A stretch of 64,000 nt of DNA from the NCBI RefSeq assembly GCF_900167555.1, contig NZ_FUYF01000006.1, positions 121,680-185,679 on the forward strand, written 5' to 3'. This document shows positions 51,088-59,285 of this stretch, piece by piece. Within the stretch, counting starts at the first letter, position 1. Each line of letters begins with the position of its first letter. The translations under genes and the position numbers were made by a program. Below the pieces are notes generated by a model. The model made no database searches, was not told the DNA's origin, and saw only the letters and a list, made by a program, of their open reading frames with translations. Origin of the DNA: Gemmiger formicilis (GTDB taxonomy: Bacteria; Bacillota; Clostridia; Oscillospirales; Ruminococcaceae).

Positions 51088-51903
51088 ATGCACCGCAGGG
51101 CACGCAGCATTCTGCGCGGGGAGCAGGGACTTTCGATGATACTGGTCCTCTGCATCGGCGCGCTGTTTGTGGCGCTGTCGGCAGCGCTGGTCTATGCGGC
51201 CTCCGTACTGACGGCCAATGCCAACCGCCAGCTGCTGGAACAGGAAGCCTACCAGCTGGCAACCAGCTTTTCCGACGTGCTGGAAGCGGAGCTGAACAAG
51301 AAGGACAGCAGCTTTGCCAAGTTCGTCAATGAGCAGTTCATGTTCTCCCAAAGCTACGGCAAGGACATCTATGATTTGGAATCCCAGCCCAAGGAGTTCG
51401 CCTGGAAACCGAAAGGCAGCCAGCCTGATGGCGGGGCCGAGGCCATCACGGTAACACTGCGCCGCCGCCCGGGCGACGGTGCCGACAAGCTGAACCAGAC
51501 GGTGAACAGCACCAATGCCACAGACCTGCGCAACCTGCTCGACACACTGGAGGGCGAAGACCGCAAGGGCATGGCAATCGTCGATTTACAGCTGGATATT
51601 ACAGTGACAGTCACGAAAAACGGCGAGAGCTTTGCCTTCACGCGGACCTATGACCGCACGGTAAAGTACAGCAGCAGCGACAAGTCAACAAGCAAGGTGT
51701 ACTACACGGTAAATGGCGGAACAACGGAGTATTACCGTGAGGATGCCCTGACATTTGTTGCCGCCGGTCAAGAGAAATTGGAAATCAAAGACGATAATAT
51801 CAACAGCAACCGCCTGACGTTCCACTGCGACACCAGCCAGCAGCCCGATTCCATCACCTACACCCGCGGTGCCAAACAGAGCACCGGCACAACACAGGAG
51901 TGA
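51088..51903 (+). CDS. PilX-like minor prepilin
   Basis: A 271-residue protein with a prepilin-like N-terminus. The leader is RSILRGEQG, then LSMILVLCIGALFVALSAALV as hydrophobic helix. Gly precedes the likely cut, but Glu at +5 is missing, as is common in PilX/GspK-type tip pilins. The ectodomain is about 235 residues, Asp/Ser/Thr-rich, no cysteine pair evident. It follows the giant prepilin gene by 27 bases (GAAAGAAGG site). Together with the next two genes it probably forms the initiating tip complex. Subtype is inferred from the signal and gene order. Confidence 0.75.
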   Translation: MHRRARSILRGEQGLSMILVLCIGALFVALSAALVYAASVLTANANRQLLEQEAYQLATSFSDVLEAELNKKDSSFAKFVNEQFMFSQSYGKDIYDLESQPKEFAWKPKGSQPDGGAEAITVTLRRRPGDGADKLNQTVNSTNATDLRNLLDTLEGEDRKGMAIVDLQLDITVTVTKNGESFAFTRTYDRTVKYSSSDKSTSKVYYTVNGGTTEYYREDALTFVAAGQEKLEIKDDNINSNRLTFHCDTSQQPDSITYTRGAKQSTGTTQE

Positions 51904-51909
51904 CCCGCT

Positions 51910-52296
51910 ATGAAACATACTTTACAAAGTCAGCGCGGCGAGACCATTGTGGAAGTGCTTGTGTCGTTCCTGCTGCTGATGATTTTTACGTCGATGTTCG
52001 TCGTTTCGCTGCGGTACGCCCGCGCCATGTCCCAAAAGGCCGAGTCGCTGCGGGAGACAGCCTATGCCTTCTGCGCCGGGCTGTACCCGGCCAATAACGC
52101 GGCCCCCAACTGGGTGAAGGAGCGGGATAGGCTGGAGTTCTCCTTTGGCGATTACAATGAATTTACGGTGAACGGCGTCGAGCTGGACAGCGTGGAGACA
52201 AGCGCGGAAGTTACGGAAAACGGCCAAAAAACGACGGAACAGCACAAGTTTTACCGCTACAGCAAGAGCACGGCAGAAGGGACGACCAACCCATGA
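51910..52296 (+). CDS. PilV-like minor prepilin
   Basis: A 128-residue prepilin-like protein. The leader is KHTLQSQRG, then ETIVEVLVSFLLLMIFTSMF with Glu at +1 and +5. The globular part is about 80 residues. It is the smallest prepilin in the locus and the nearest in size to a normal major pilin. Even so, the ETIVEVL start is typical of Firmicutes minor pilins. Starts six bases after the previous stop (CAGGAG site) and overlaps the next gene by four bases. Confidence 0.78.
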   Translation: MKHTLQSQRGETIVEVLVSFLLLMIFTSMFVVSLRYARAMSQKAESLRETAYAFCAGLYPANNAAPNWVKERDRLEFSFGDYNEFTVNGVELDSVETSAEVTENGQKTTEQHKFYRYSKSTAEGTTNP

Positions 52297-53108
52297 AGCA
52301 GCGTTTGAAAAACCAGAACGGCACAACGCTGGTGGAGCTGATCGTCTGCATGGTGCTGCTGTCGCTCTTTACGCTGGCGGCGGTCACGCTGATACAGCCC
52401 AGCGCGCAGGCGTACATGGACATCCAGCAGCAGACGCGCGCCCAGAACCTGGCCGACGCGCTCATTGAGACGATCCGCGGCGAGGTGCTCGAGGCGAACG
52501 GCTATATCCGCTTCACCGACGGCGCAACGGAATCGGACAATCTGGATAAGGTTTTTGCGTCCAAGGGTAACGACTACAGCAAGGGCACGGCATTAGAATT
52601 CAGCGTCTACCCCAACCACATTGAGCTGATCGACAAGGACTGTGTGCCGCCGCTGACAAAGACAGACGGCACAGCGCTGCTGACACCGGAACAGGCCAAT
52701 GCGCTGAACGGCTACCTGCACATGCGGTTTTACCGCGATGAACTGAATGACGCCGGGCACTACGGCAACCCGCAGCACACAAAAAAGGACAAGGCCGAGG
52801 ACGGTACGGAGACGGTCACACGGCCCTACGTTGCCTACGGCTACACAACGGCCTATCCCCGGGATGCCTATATGGGGCTGTTCATCAGCGAACTGCATTT
52901 CTACGCCCGCAGCTGGACGCAGGACGGCGACGAAACCAAGACCCCGCGCATTACGGCTATGACGGTGGTGCTGACTGTGGCCAAGCGGGACGCCAACAAC
53001 CAGATCGTGCCGCTGTGCACCCAAAAAGCCATTGTGCAGTTGCCCGGTGAGCCGGTCATCCTGTATGGACCCGGCACCTGGGACGGCAAGGCATCGTCGG
53101 AGTCGTGA
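52293..53108 (+). CDS. PilW/GspJ-like minor prepilin
   Basis: A 271-residue prepilin-like protein. The leader is KQRLKNQNG, then TTLVELIVCMVLLSLFTLAAV with Glu at +5. The ectodomain (about 235 residues) has the mixed alpha/beta pattern of PilW/GspJ tip subunits (SVYPNHIELID; YPRDAYMGLFISELHFYARSW in parts). Overlaps the PilV-like gene (ATGA). No terminator is clear before the next promoter at 53164. Confidence 0.78.
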   Translation: MKQRLKNQNGTTLVELIVCMVLLSLFTLAAVTLIQPSAQAYMDIQQQTRAQNLADALIETIRGEVLEANGYIRFTDGATESDNLDKVFASKGNDYSKGTALEFSVYPNHIELIDKDCVPPLTKTDGTALLTPEQANALNGYLHMRFYRDELNDAGHYGNPQHTKKDKAEDGTETVTRPYVAYGYTTAYPRDAYMGLFISELHFYARSWTQDGDETKTPRITAMTVVLTVAKRDANNQIVPLCTQKAIVQLPGEPVILYGPGTWDGKASSES

Positions 53109-53163
53109 GCGGTGCCCTCCGGGACGATTTTTGAAAAGTTTATTACAATCCCGGCGGATGTAC

Positions 53164-53192
53164 TGGACAAATTCAAATGGACTTGTTATACT
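53164..53192 (+). promoter_or_regulatory. Promoter of the BTAD regulator gene
   Basis: TGGACA (53164-53169), 17-base spacer, TATACT (53187-53192). Confidence 0.65.
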
Positions 53193-53266
53193 TTAAAACA
53201 TGAATACCTGTGTGCCGGACAAAATGCAGGAACGTCATGGGCATCAGAGCAGAGAGGATGACTAGG

Positions 53267-54493
53267 ATGGCAACAATTGAAATCAAAATGCTGGGCGGCT
53301 TTGAGATCCGCGTGAACGGCAAGCCCGTGCTGGCACAGCTGGCGCAGTCCCGCAAGGCAACGGCGCTGGTGCAGTATCTCGTTTTGCGGCGCGGGGAGCG
53401 CGTCTCCCACAAGGTACTGACCGATACCCTGTGGGCAGGGGAGCGGTCCACCAACCCGGACATGGCCCTGCGCGCCATCTTGCATCGCTTCCGCCTTATG
53501 ATCGACGCGGAGGGTCTGGATGAGATGAAGGACTGCATCGTGACCAGCCGCGGCTACTACCAGTGGAACCCCCATCTGGACTGCAGCGTGGATGTGTTTG
53601 AGGTCAACGACCTGTCGGAGCTGGCCCGCAAGGAGGGCGACGCCGAGAAGCGCAGCCGCATTTATGAACAGATCGTCAACCTGTATGACGGGCGCCTGCT
53701 GCCGCAGTCTGCGTCCGAGCCGTGGGTCGAAAGCGTCAGCGTGCGTCTGCACGGGCAGTACCGCACAGCCATTTTAAACCTGCTGGAGCTCTGCAAAAAA
53801 TGGGGCGAGAGCACCCGCATCGTTACGCTGTGTACCCGCGCGCTGGAGCTGGACCCCTACGAGGAGCGCCTTTATCTGGAAAAGATCGTCGCGCTGGAGA
53901 CGCTGGGCCGCCACGAGGAGGCGGAGGATCTGGCACGCCGCGGCAGCGCCATGGGCTGCCTGCATCATGCCATTGAGCCGGGCCGCGCAGGCTCTGCCTA
54001 CCGCCAGATGCGCCAGGCAGACCGCAATATGGAGAGCGAGGTCTCCAAGCTGATCTCTGCTCTGCCGGATACCGAGGACACGGGGGCCTGTATCTGCGAC
54101 TTTGAGACGTTCAAGGAAATTTACCGCGTACAGCGCGGCGTGCAGGTCCGCTACGGTCTGCAGGTATTCCTGGCGATCCTGACCGTGGCTCCCAGCCAGA
54201 ACACCGATGCTGCCGAGACCGCTCTGATGGTGGAGCAGCTGGGCGATCTGATCCACACGAATCTGCGCCAGTGCGATGTGGCCGCCCGCTACACCGATAT
54301 GCAGTATGTTGTTATGCTGAGCGGTAGCACCGCCGAGAGCGGCACCGGCCCGCTGGAGCGCATCAAGGCCGCGTTCTACCGCATCCCTGCCCATGGGCGC
54401 TACCTGTTGAGCTATAGCCTCTATGTTCCCGAGGCCAAGGCCGACAGCGGGCGCGTCCGCCGCCGCAAAAAGACGGCGAAGAAGGAAAAATAA
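53267..54493 (+). CDS. BTAD/SARP-type transcriptional regulator with a degenerate GGDEF-like C-terminal domain
   Basis: A 408-residue protein. Residues 1-95 form an OmpR/SARP winged helix: IEIKMLGGFEIRVNGKPV, then SHKVLTDTLWAGERS and ALRAILHRFR. Residues about 100-245 are the bacterial transcriptional activator (BTAD) TPR-like domain, with DVFEVNDLSELARKEGD, LYDGRLLP and ELDPYEERLYLEKIVAL. Residues about 285-390 resemble a GGDEF domain. In it LRQCDVAARYTDMQYVVML takes the place of (R)xxDxxxRxGGDEFxvxL, so the active-site GG(D/E)EF is lost. A Lys/Arg-rich tail ends the protein. ATG 53267 has GAGAGG nine bases before. It lies directly after the pilus genes and may control them; that link is inference. 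Confidence 0.82.
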   Translation: MATIEIKMLGGFEIRVNGKPVLAQLAQSRKATALVQYLVLRRGERVSHKVLTDTLWAGERSTNPDMALRAILHRFRLMIDAEGLDEMKDCIVTSRGYYQWNPHLDCSVDVFEVNDLSELARKEGDAEKRSRIYEQIVNLYDGRLLPQSASEPWVESVSVRLHGQYRTAILNLLELCKKWGESTRIVTLCTRALELDPYEERLYLEKIVALETLGRHEEAEDLARRGSAMGCLHHAIEPGRAGSAYRQMRQADRNMESEVSKLISALPDTEDTGACICDFETFKEIYRVQRGVQVRYGLQVFLAILTVAPSQNTDAAETALMVEQLGDLIHTNLRQCDVAARYTDMQYVVMLSGSTAESGTGPLERIKAAFYRIPAHGRYLLSYSLYVPEAKADSGRVRRRKKTAKKEK

Positions 54494-54504
54494 GTGAGCC
54501 GTTA

Positions 54505-54535
54505 AGCCGTACAGTGAAAGCTGTGCGGCTTTTTT
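54505..54535 (+). terminator. Intrinsic terminator
   Basis: AGCCGTACAG / CTGTGCGGCT stem, 6-base loop, then six T. Ends the regulator transcript. Confidence 0.88.
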
Positions 54536-54563
54536 GCTGCACGGACCGGCAAAGAAACGATTG

Positions 54564-54666
54564 GTAGGGGCGGGCATTGCCCGCCCGTGCCCGTTTGCCC
54601 TGTGATAAATTTCCCCGAAAAGACGATGCTGCGCCAAGTTGGCGGGCGAGCAATGCTCGCCCCTAC
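54564..54666. repeat. Class A repeat (REPIN-like pair)
   Basis: GTAGGGGCGGGCATTGCC ... GGCGAGCAATGCTCGCCCCTAC-type arms, 103 bp, in the 390-base gap before the EF-G paralogue. Confidence 0.75.
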
Positions 54667-54749
54667 ACTCGCTGTATGTCGAGGAACGATTTTTTACACT
54701 TTCCACAATCTTTTGCCTAAAAATTTTTACAAAAAATCCGAAAAAACTG

Positions 54750-54778
54750 TTTAAATTTCCACAACAATGTGGTAAAGT
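54750..54778 (+). promoter_or_regulatory. Candidate promoter of the EF-G paralogue with a palindrome in the spacer
   Basis: TTTAAA (54750-54755), 17-base spacer, TAAAGT (54773-54778). The spacer ends with CCACA-ACAA-TGTGG (54759-54772), a perfect 5-bp inverted repeat in a repressor-like position. The remaining 100-base leader shows no known riboswitch. Confidence 0.45.
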
Positions 54779-54883
54779 AGTATCAAACAGGCGGGAGTGT
54801 TCAAAAATCACTGCGCCGCAATGAAATTCTACGCCGCAGGGCTGCCGGAAGCAGCCCCGGCGCGAAAAGAGGTTTGACGATCC

Positions 54884-56956
54884 ATGGGCTACGCAAGCAA
54901 AGACATCCGCAACATTCTGGTGGCCGGCCACGCCGGCTGCGGCAAAACGACGCTGACCGAGGCACTGCTGTACATGAGCGGCGCATCCGAGCGTATGGGC
55001 CGTGTCGAGGACGGCACCACCGCCAGCGACTTTGACCCCGAGGAGATCCGCCGCAAGGCATCGCTCAACTCGAGCGTTGTCCCCGTCGAGTACGAGGGCA
55101 TCAAGTACAACCTGATCGACGCACCGGGTCTGTTTGATTTTGAGACCGGCGCTGCCGAGGGCATCATGGCCGCCGAGAGCGTGCTGATCTGTGTGTCCGG
55201 GCGTTCCGGCGTGACCGTCGGCGCCGAGAAGGCGTACCAGCTGGCGCTGAAAAACAACAAGGCGCGGATGATCTTTGTCACCAAGGCTGATTTGGAAAAC
55301 GCCGACTACTTTAAGATCCTGGAGCAGATGAAGATCAAGTTCGGCCCCAGTGTCTGCCCCTGCGTCGTGCCCGTCCGTCTGGACGACGGCACCGTCGCCT
55401 ACATCAACCTGTTCAGCCAGAAGGCCTTCAAATACGAAGGCGGCAAGCAGGTCCAGATCGACCTGCCCGACATCGGCCACCGCTTTGAGGGCCTGATCCA
55501 GGCCATGAGCGAGGCCATCGCCGAGACCGACGAGGCTTTGATGGAGAAGTTCTTCGAGGGTGAGGCTTTCACCACAGAGGAGATCGTCCAGGGCATGGCC
55601 TCCGGCGTGCGCAGCGGCCAGATCACGCCCGTGTTCTGCGGCTCTGCGGTCAACGCGCAGGCGCTGGATATGCTGCTCTACAACATGAACGTGCTGCTGC
55701 CCGGCGCGGACACCGCGTCCGCCGTGGGCGAGTCTGGCGGCGAACCGGTGGAGATCACCGCTGACCCCGCCGCCCCGCTGTGCGCCTACGTCTTTAAGAC
55801 TGTGGCCGACCCGTTTGTCGGCAAGTTGAGCTTTATTAAGGTGCTGTCCGGCAGGCTGACCGCGACGAGTAACGCCGTCAACGCCCGCACCGGCCAGCCG
55901 GAGCGCCTGGGCAAGACGCTGACCGTCTGCGGCAAAAAGCAGACCGACACGCCCGAAATCGCCGCTGGTGACATCGGCGCAGTTGCCAAGCTGGCCACCG
56001 CCAAGACCGGCGATACCCTGTGTGACCCCGCCCGCGTTGTGGCGCTGCCCGCACCTGTGTACCCCATCAGCAGCTACCGTATGGCCGTCAAGGTCGCCAA
56101 GAAGGGCGACGAGGGTAAGGTCGGCAGTGCGCTGGCCCGCCTGATCGAGGAGGACCCCGCCATCCGGTTCGTGGTCGACCCCGAGACGAAGCAGCAGATC
56201 ATCAGCGGTCTGGGCACCCAGCATCTGGAGGTCGCGCTGGCCAAGCTGAAGAATAAGTTCGGTGTCGAGATCACGCTCGAGAATCCGCGCGTGCCGTACC
56301 GTGAGTCCATCCGCAAGAGCTGCAAGGCGCAGGGCCGCCACAAGAAGCAGACCGGCGGCCACGGCCAGTTCGGCGATGTCTGGATCCAGTTCGAGCCCAT
56401 CGAGGGCGAGGGCATCGAGTTTGCCGAGAACGTGTTCGGCGGCAGCGTGCCGAAGAACTTCTTCCCGGCAGTCGAGAAGGGCGTCCGTCAGGCCGCCGAG
56501 CACGGTGTGCTGGCCGGTTACCCGATGGTCGGCATGAAGGCCACGCTGCTGGACGGCAGCTACCACCCTGTTGATTCCAGCGAAATGGCGTTCATTATGG
56601 CCGCCAAGCTCGCGTATAAGGCCGCTATCCCCGAGGCCGGCCCCGTCCTGCTTGAGCCCATCGGCGCATTGAAAGCCCACGTCCCCGCCGACAACACCGG
56701 CGATATTATGGGCGAGGTCACGAAGCGCCGCGGCCGCGTGCTGGGCATGAACCCCGATGACGACGGCCTGCAGGTCGTCGAGGCCGAGGTCCCCGTGGCC
56801 GAGATGCAGGACTTCACCACCTTCCTGCGCCAGCTGACCCAGGGCCGCGGCTACTTCACGTTCGAGTTCGTCCGGTATGAGACCCTGCCGCAGATGCTCG
56901 AGAACAAGGTCATCGAGCAGGCAAAGGCATTGGGCAACTTTGCGGATGAGGATTAA
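54884..56956 (+). CDS. Elongation factor G paralogue (EF-G2-like translational GTPase)
   Basis: A 690-residue translational GTPase. G1 is GHAGCGKTT, the switch I region DFDPEEIRRKASLNSS, G3 DAPG, and G4 TKAD (canonical NKxD, here Thr). Domain II, then domain IV with FGDVWIQFEP and domain V with GEVTKRRGRVLGMNPD complete the EF-G layout. It lacks the longer G' insert and differs from housekeeping EF-G in switch I and in the TKAD. It stands alone instead of in the rpsL-rpsG-fusA-tuf operon. This matches the Firmicutes EF-G2/FusA-like group of uncertain role (translation under stress, ribosome recycling or antibiotic response). ATG 54884 has AGAGG 11 bases before. Confidence 0.88.
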   Translation: MGYASKDIRNILVAGHAGCGKTTLTEALLYMSGASERMGRVEDGTTASDFDPEEIRRKASLNSSVVPVEYEGIKYNLIDAPGLFDFETGAAEGIMAAESVLICVSGRSGVTVGAEKAYQLALKNNKARMIFVTKADLENADYFKILEQMKIKFGPSVCPCVVPVRLDDGTVAYINLFSQKAFKYEGGKQVQIDLPDIGHRFEGLIQAMSEAIAETDEALMEKFFEGEAFTTEEIVQGMASGVRSGQITPVFCGSAVNAQALDMLLYNMNVLLPGADTASAVGESGGEPVEITADPAAPLCAYVFKTVADPFVGKLSFIKVLSGRLTATSNAVNARTGQPERLGKTLTVCGKKQTDTPEIAAGDIGAVAKLATAKTGDTLCDPARVVALPAPVYPISSYRMAVKVAKKGDEGKVGSALARLIEEDPAIRFVVDPETKQQIISGLGTQHLEVALAKLKNKFGVEITLENPRVPYRESIRKSCKAQGRHKKQTGGHGQFGDVWIQFEPIEGEGIEFAENVFGGSVPKNFFPAVEKGVRQAAEHGVLAGYPMVGMKATLLDGSYHPVDSSEMAFIMAAKLAYKAAIPEAGPVLLEPIGALKAHVPADNTGDIMGEVTKRRGRVLGMNPDDDGLQVVEAEVPVAEMQDFTTFLRQLTQGRGYFTFEFVRYETLPQMLENKVIEQAKALGNFADED

Positions 56957-56965
56957 ACGAGAGAT

Positions 56966-56989
56966 GTTCTTTCTTTGCAAAGAAAGAAC
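56966..56989. repeat. 24-base perfect palindrome
   Basis: GTTCTTTCTTTG / CAAAGAAAGAAC, just after the EF-G paralogue stop. A similar stem CTTACTTTCTTC / GAAGAAAGTAAG lies at 57090-57115. Confidence 0.6.
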
Positions 56990-57014
56990 CAAAGAAATTC
57001 TAAACAAGTAAAAT

Positions 57015-57064
57015 AAAAGCACCTGCTGACCGGTATGCGTGTGACCGGCCAGCAGGTGCTTTTT
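57015..57064 (+). terminator. Intrinsic terminator of the EF-G paralogue gene
   Basis: AAAAGCACCTGCTG ... CAGCAGGTGCTTTT outer stem with an inner ACCGG/CCGGT part, then T-run. A-tract on the other side makes it usable on the minus strand too. Confidence 0.88.
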
Positions 57065-57139
57065 GGTTGAGATATTGAAAGCTTCTTTGCTTACTTTCTT
57101 CTCGAAGAAAGTAAGAGAAAAGGGAGCCTGCGGAAAGGT

Positions 57140-57356
57140 GCCAAAGCCCCTCAGGCCTCGCAGGCTCGGCCCGAGAAAAGCCTCCCCTCACAGGGGAGGT
57201 GGCCGAGCGCAGCGATGGCCGGAGGGGCTTCTTGCCGTTGCCCGTTAACGCCAGCCTCCCGGGAAAGCACCGGGCCGGGCATGCCCGGCCCCTACAGCGC
57301 AGCAAAATGAAAGCCCGCAGTCACCACCGTAGGGGGCGGCGTCCCCGACGCCCCGC
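57140..57356. repeat. Class B long hairpin plus two class A REPs
   Basis: Long hairpin AGCCCCTCAGGCC ... GGCCGGAGGGGCT (57146-57231), then an orphan REP ending GGCCCCTAC (57272-57295) and another starting GTAGGGGGCGGCG (57329-57356). The two REPs point away from each other, opposite to the usual pair. They fill the gap before the leftward glycosyltransferase. Confidence 0.65.
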
Positions 57357-57374
57357 ACAGCAGCACGCCCCCCA

Positions 57375-58364
57375 TCACGTGATCTTCAACGCCCGCTGCA
57401 CGCGGTACACAATGTACTTGAACAGCCCGGCGATCAGACTGCATTCCACCCAGACATAATTGGGTAGGTTCCGCCACTTGAATTTCGGTTTGTTTATCTT
57501 CGGCAGCGCCGTCCACGCCTCGCGGAAGCCCTTCGCGTAATCCCCGCCGAAGCCGCGCAGCCGGAACATAAGCACTTTGAGCAGATACCCCAGCAGCATC
57601 GGGATAAAATTCAAAACCAACATCAAAATCGGCTGGTTCTTGTAGGGCAGCAGAATGCTGTTGCGCCCGCTCTGGATGCTCTTAAACGGGTTGTAGCGCA
57701 CCGCGCCGGTGGTCGCGCCGCAGATGTGGCGGCAGCGGGCCGTGGGGCAGTAGACGTTCCTGTAGCCGAAATTGTTCGCACGCCAGCTCAAATCGACGTC
57801 CTCGTAATACGCGAAAAACAGCTCATCAAACACGCCGATCTCGTCCAGAATCGACTTGCGGTAGAGCGCCGCGCCGCCGCACGCGCTGAACACACGGCAG
57901 GGCTTTGTATAGCGGCTGGCCTTTAAGCCGTCGCCGCGCTTGCAGGCAAAGCCCAGGATCGTCACGTAGTCGCCCGCGTCGTCGGCCAGCTCCGGCTCAT
58001 AGTAGCGCAGCATCAGGCTGCTGACCGCAAAAATTTTCGGGTCGGCGTCGGCGGTTTTGATCAGCTCCGCCAGCCAATCCGGCTCCGCAAAGGCGTCGTT
58101 GTTGAACAGCGCCATGTACTCGCCTTTGGCAATCGCAATGCCCTGGTTCACCGCATGGGAAAAGCCGGTGTTCCCGGCGTTCTCAATTAAAGTGTAGCGG
58201 TCCCGCCCGCAGTAGCTGCGGGCGATGTCCAGGCTCTCGTCGGTGGAGCCGTTGTCAATGACGATCAGCTCAAAATCCTGCTCGGTCTGCGCCCAGACGG
58301 ACTCGATGGAATCCCGCAGCCAGCCCGCGCCGTTCAGGTTCGGGATGATGACAGATGCTTTCAT
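57375..58364 (-). CDS. GT-2 family glycosyltransferase (rhamnosyltransferase-like)
   Basis: A 329-residue enzyme of the GT-A fold. ASVIIPNLNGAGWLRDSIES is the nucleotide-binding start, IVIDNGSTDES the second strand. ENAGNTGFSHAVNQGIAIAKG and FNNDAF (DxD equivalent) are characteristic of WbbL/rhamnosyltransferase-like members. A hydrophobic stretch with MLVLNFIPMLLGYLLKVLMF near residues 240-260 suggests membrane association. It makes a surface polysaccharide link, using a dTDP- or UDP-sugar. It is transcribed leftward, 9 bases after the zinc-ribbon gene, so probably co-transcribed. Confidence 0.9.
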   Translation of the reverse strand: MKASVIIPNLNGAGWLRDSIESVWAQTEQDFELIVIDNGSTDESLDIARSYCGRDRYTLIENAGNTGFSHAVNQGIAIAKGEYMALFNNDAFAEPDWLAELIKTADADPKIFAVSSLMLRYYEPELADDAGDYVTILGFACKRGDGLKASRYTKPCRVFSACGGAALYRKSILDEIGVFDELFFAYYEDVDLSWRANNFGYRNVYCPTARCRHICGATTGAVRYNPFKSIQSGRNSILLPYKNQPILMLVLNFIPMLLGYLLKVLMFRLRGFGGDYAKGFREAWTALPKINKPKFKWRNLPNYVWVECSLIAGLFKYIVYRVQRALKIT

Positions 58365-58373
58365 GGCGCCTCC

Positions 58374-58808
58374 TCAACGGTAATAGTAGTAGGCCAGCTG
58401 GCTGTGCAGCGCGGCGGTAAACACCATCGCGGCCACAGCCACAAACAGGATGACCAGCCCCGCCACGACCAGCGCACGGATCAGGTACGCCCGGGCCAGC
58501 CGCCTGCGGGCCGGGTCCTGCGTGCCGCCAAAGCTCCACACCACCGCCAGCACAAACCCGGCGATGGGGATGGCGAACAGTAGCATGGCCGCCGTCGTCG
58601 CGCCCTGGCTCATGGCGTCGATGCGGTCCTCCTCCAGGTCCTGCTCATACAGCGGCTCGCCGGTCTCAACGGTACCCTCCGGGGACTGACGCATGGACTC
58701 CAACAGAGCCTCGCCCATCGGGATATGCGGCAGCGGTGCGCCGCACTTGGGGCACCGCTCGTCGTGCGGGGCAGTCAGCAGACCGCAGTTTTTGCAAAAA
58801 TGTGCCAT
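58374..58808 (-). CDS. Zinc-ribbon membrane protein
   Basis: A 144-residue protein. The N-terminal CKNCGLLTAPHDERCPKCG is a four-cysteine zinc ribbon. A flexible acidic linker follows, then two membrane helices (AMLLFAIPIAGFVLAVVWSF and LIRALVVAGLVILFVAVAAM). Proteins of this layout are common in Firmicutes; their function is not known. It sits between the Lrp-type regulator (11 bases) and the glycosyltransferase, all leftward. Confidence 0.8.
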   Translation of the reverse strand: MAHFCKNCGLLTAPHDERCPKCGAPLPHIPMGEALLESMRQSPEGTVETGEPLYEQDLEEDRIDAMSQGATTAAMLLFAIPIAGFVLAVVWSFGGTQDPARRRLARAYLIRALVVAGLVILFVAVAAMVFTAALHSQLAYYYYR

Positions 58809-58819
58809 AAAAACCTCGC

Positions 58820-59254
58820 TTATTCGTCGAATGCCAGACCGCGGTCCAGCTGGGTGTTCAGGATGATCTGGGTGTTGGTGGAGCCCATCTTCTGCATCTT
58901 GGTCAGCAGGTGCTCCAGCGCGTCAATGTCGGTGCAGCTTACCTTAATTATAAAGTTGTAGCTGCCTGTCACGCGGAAGCACTGCAAGACCTGCGGCTCC
59001 TGCTCGATCATGGTCAGAAAGCTCGCGCGGGTCGCTGCGTCCACCAGTACCGAGATCAGCGCCTCGACCCGGGCGGGCGCGTCGGGGTGGCGCAGCACGA
59101 CAGTGTACCCGCCGATGACGCCCTCCTGCTCCAGGCGGTGGATGCGGCTGGATACGGCGGGACTGGTCAGGCTGACCCGCTGGGCGATGTCCTTAACGGG
59201 CATACGCGCATTTTCCGCCAGCAGTTGTAGGATTTTGTGGTCCAAATCGTCCAT
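58820..59254 (-). CDS. Lrp/AsnC-family transcriptional regulator
   Basis: A 144-residue regulator. The N-terminal helix-turn-helix (LDHKILQLLAENARMPVKDIAQR, in parts; then SSRIHRLEQEGVIGGYT) is followed by the RAM ligand-binding domain (VLQCFRVTGSYNFIIKV, LEHLLTKMQKMGSTNTQIIL). The family senses amino acids or related molecules and often represses its own gene. ATG 59254 has an AAGGAG site. The earlier Met in the same frame lacks one. An inverted repeat flanks the promoter (59286-59362), consistent with self-control. Confidence 0.93.
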   Translation of the reverse strand: MDDLDHKILQLLAENARMPVKDIAQRVSLTSPAVSSRIHRLEQEGVIGGYTVVLRHPDAPARVEALISVLVDAATRASFLTMIEQEPQVLQCFRVTGSYNFIIKVSCTDIDALEHLLTKMQKMGSTNTQIILNTQLDRGLAFDE

Positions 59255-59285
59255 GGATTGACTCCTTGTCATTGTTTTGTGTAAT

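Noticed and set aside
43288..51351. Long leftward frames opposite the giant prepilin gene
   Set aside because: Antisense shadows of the repeat-rich gene; no ribosome binding sites and no recognisable domains.
53774..57022. Leftward open frame of over 1,000 codons opposite the regulator and EF-G genes
   Set aside because: It is the antisense of two well-supported genes; GC-rich codon use removes stops on the opposite strand. Its translation is rich in His/Gln/Arg with no domain.
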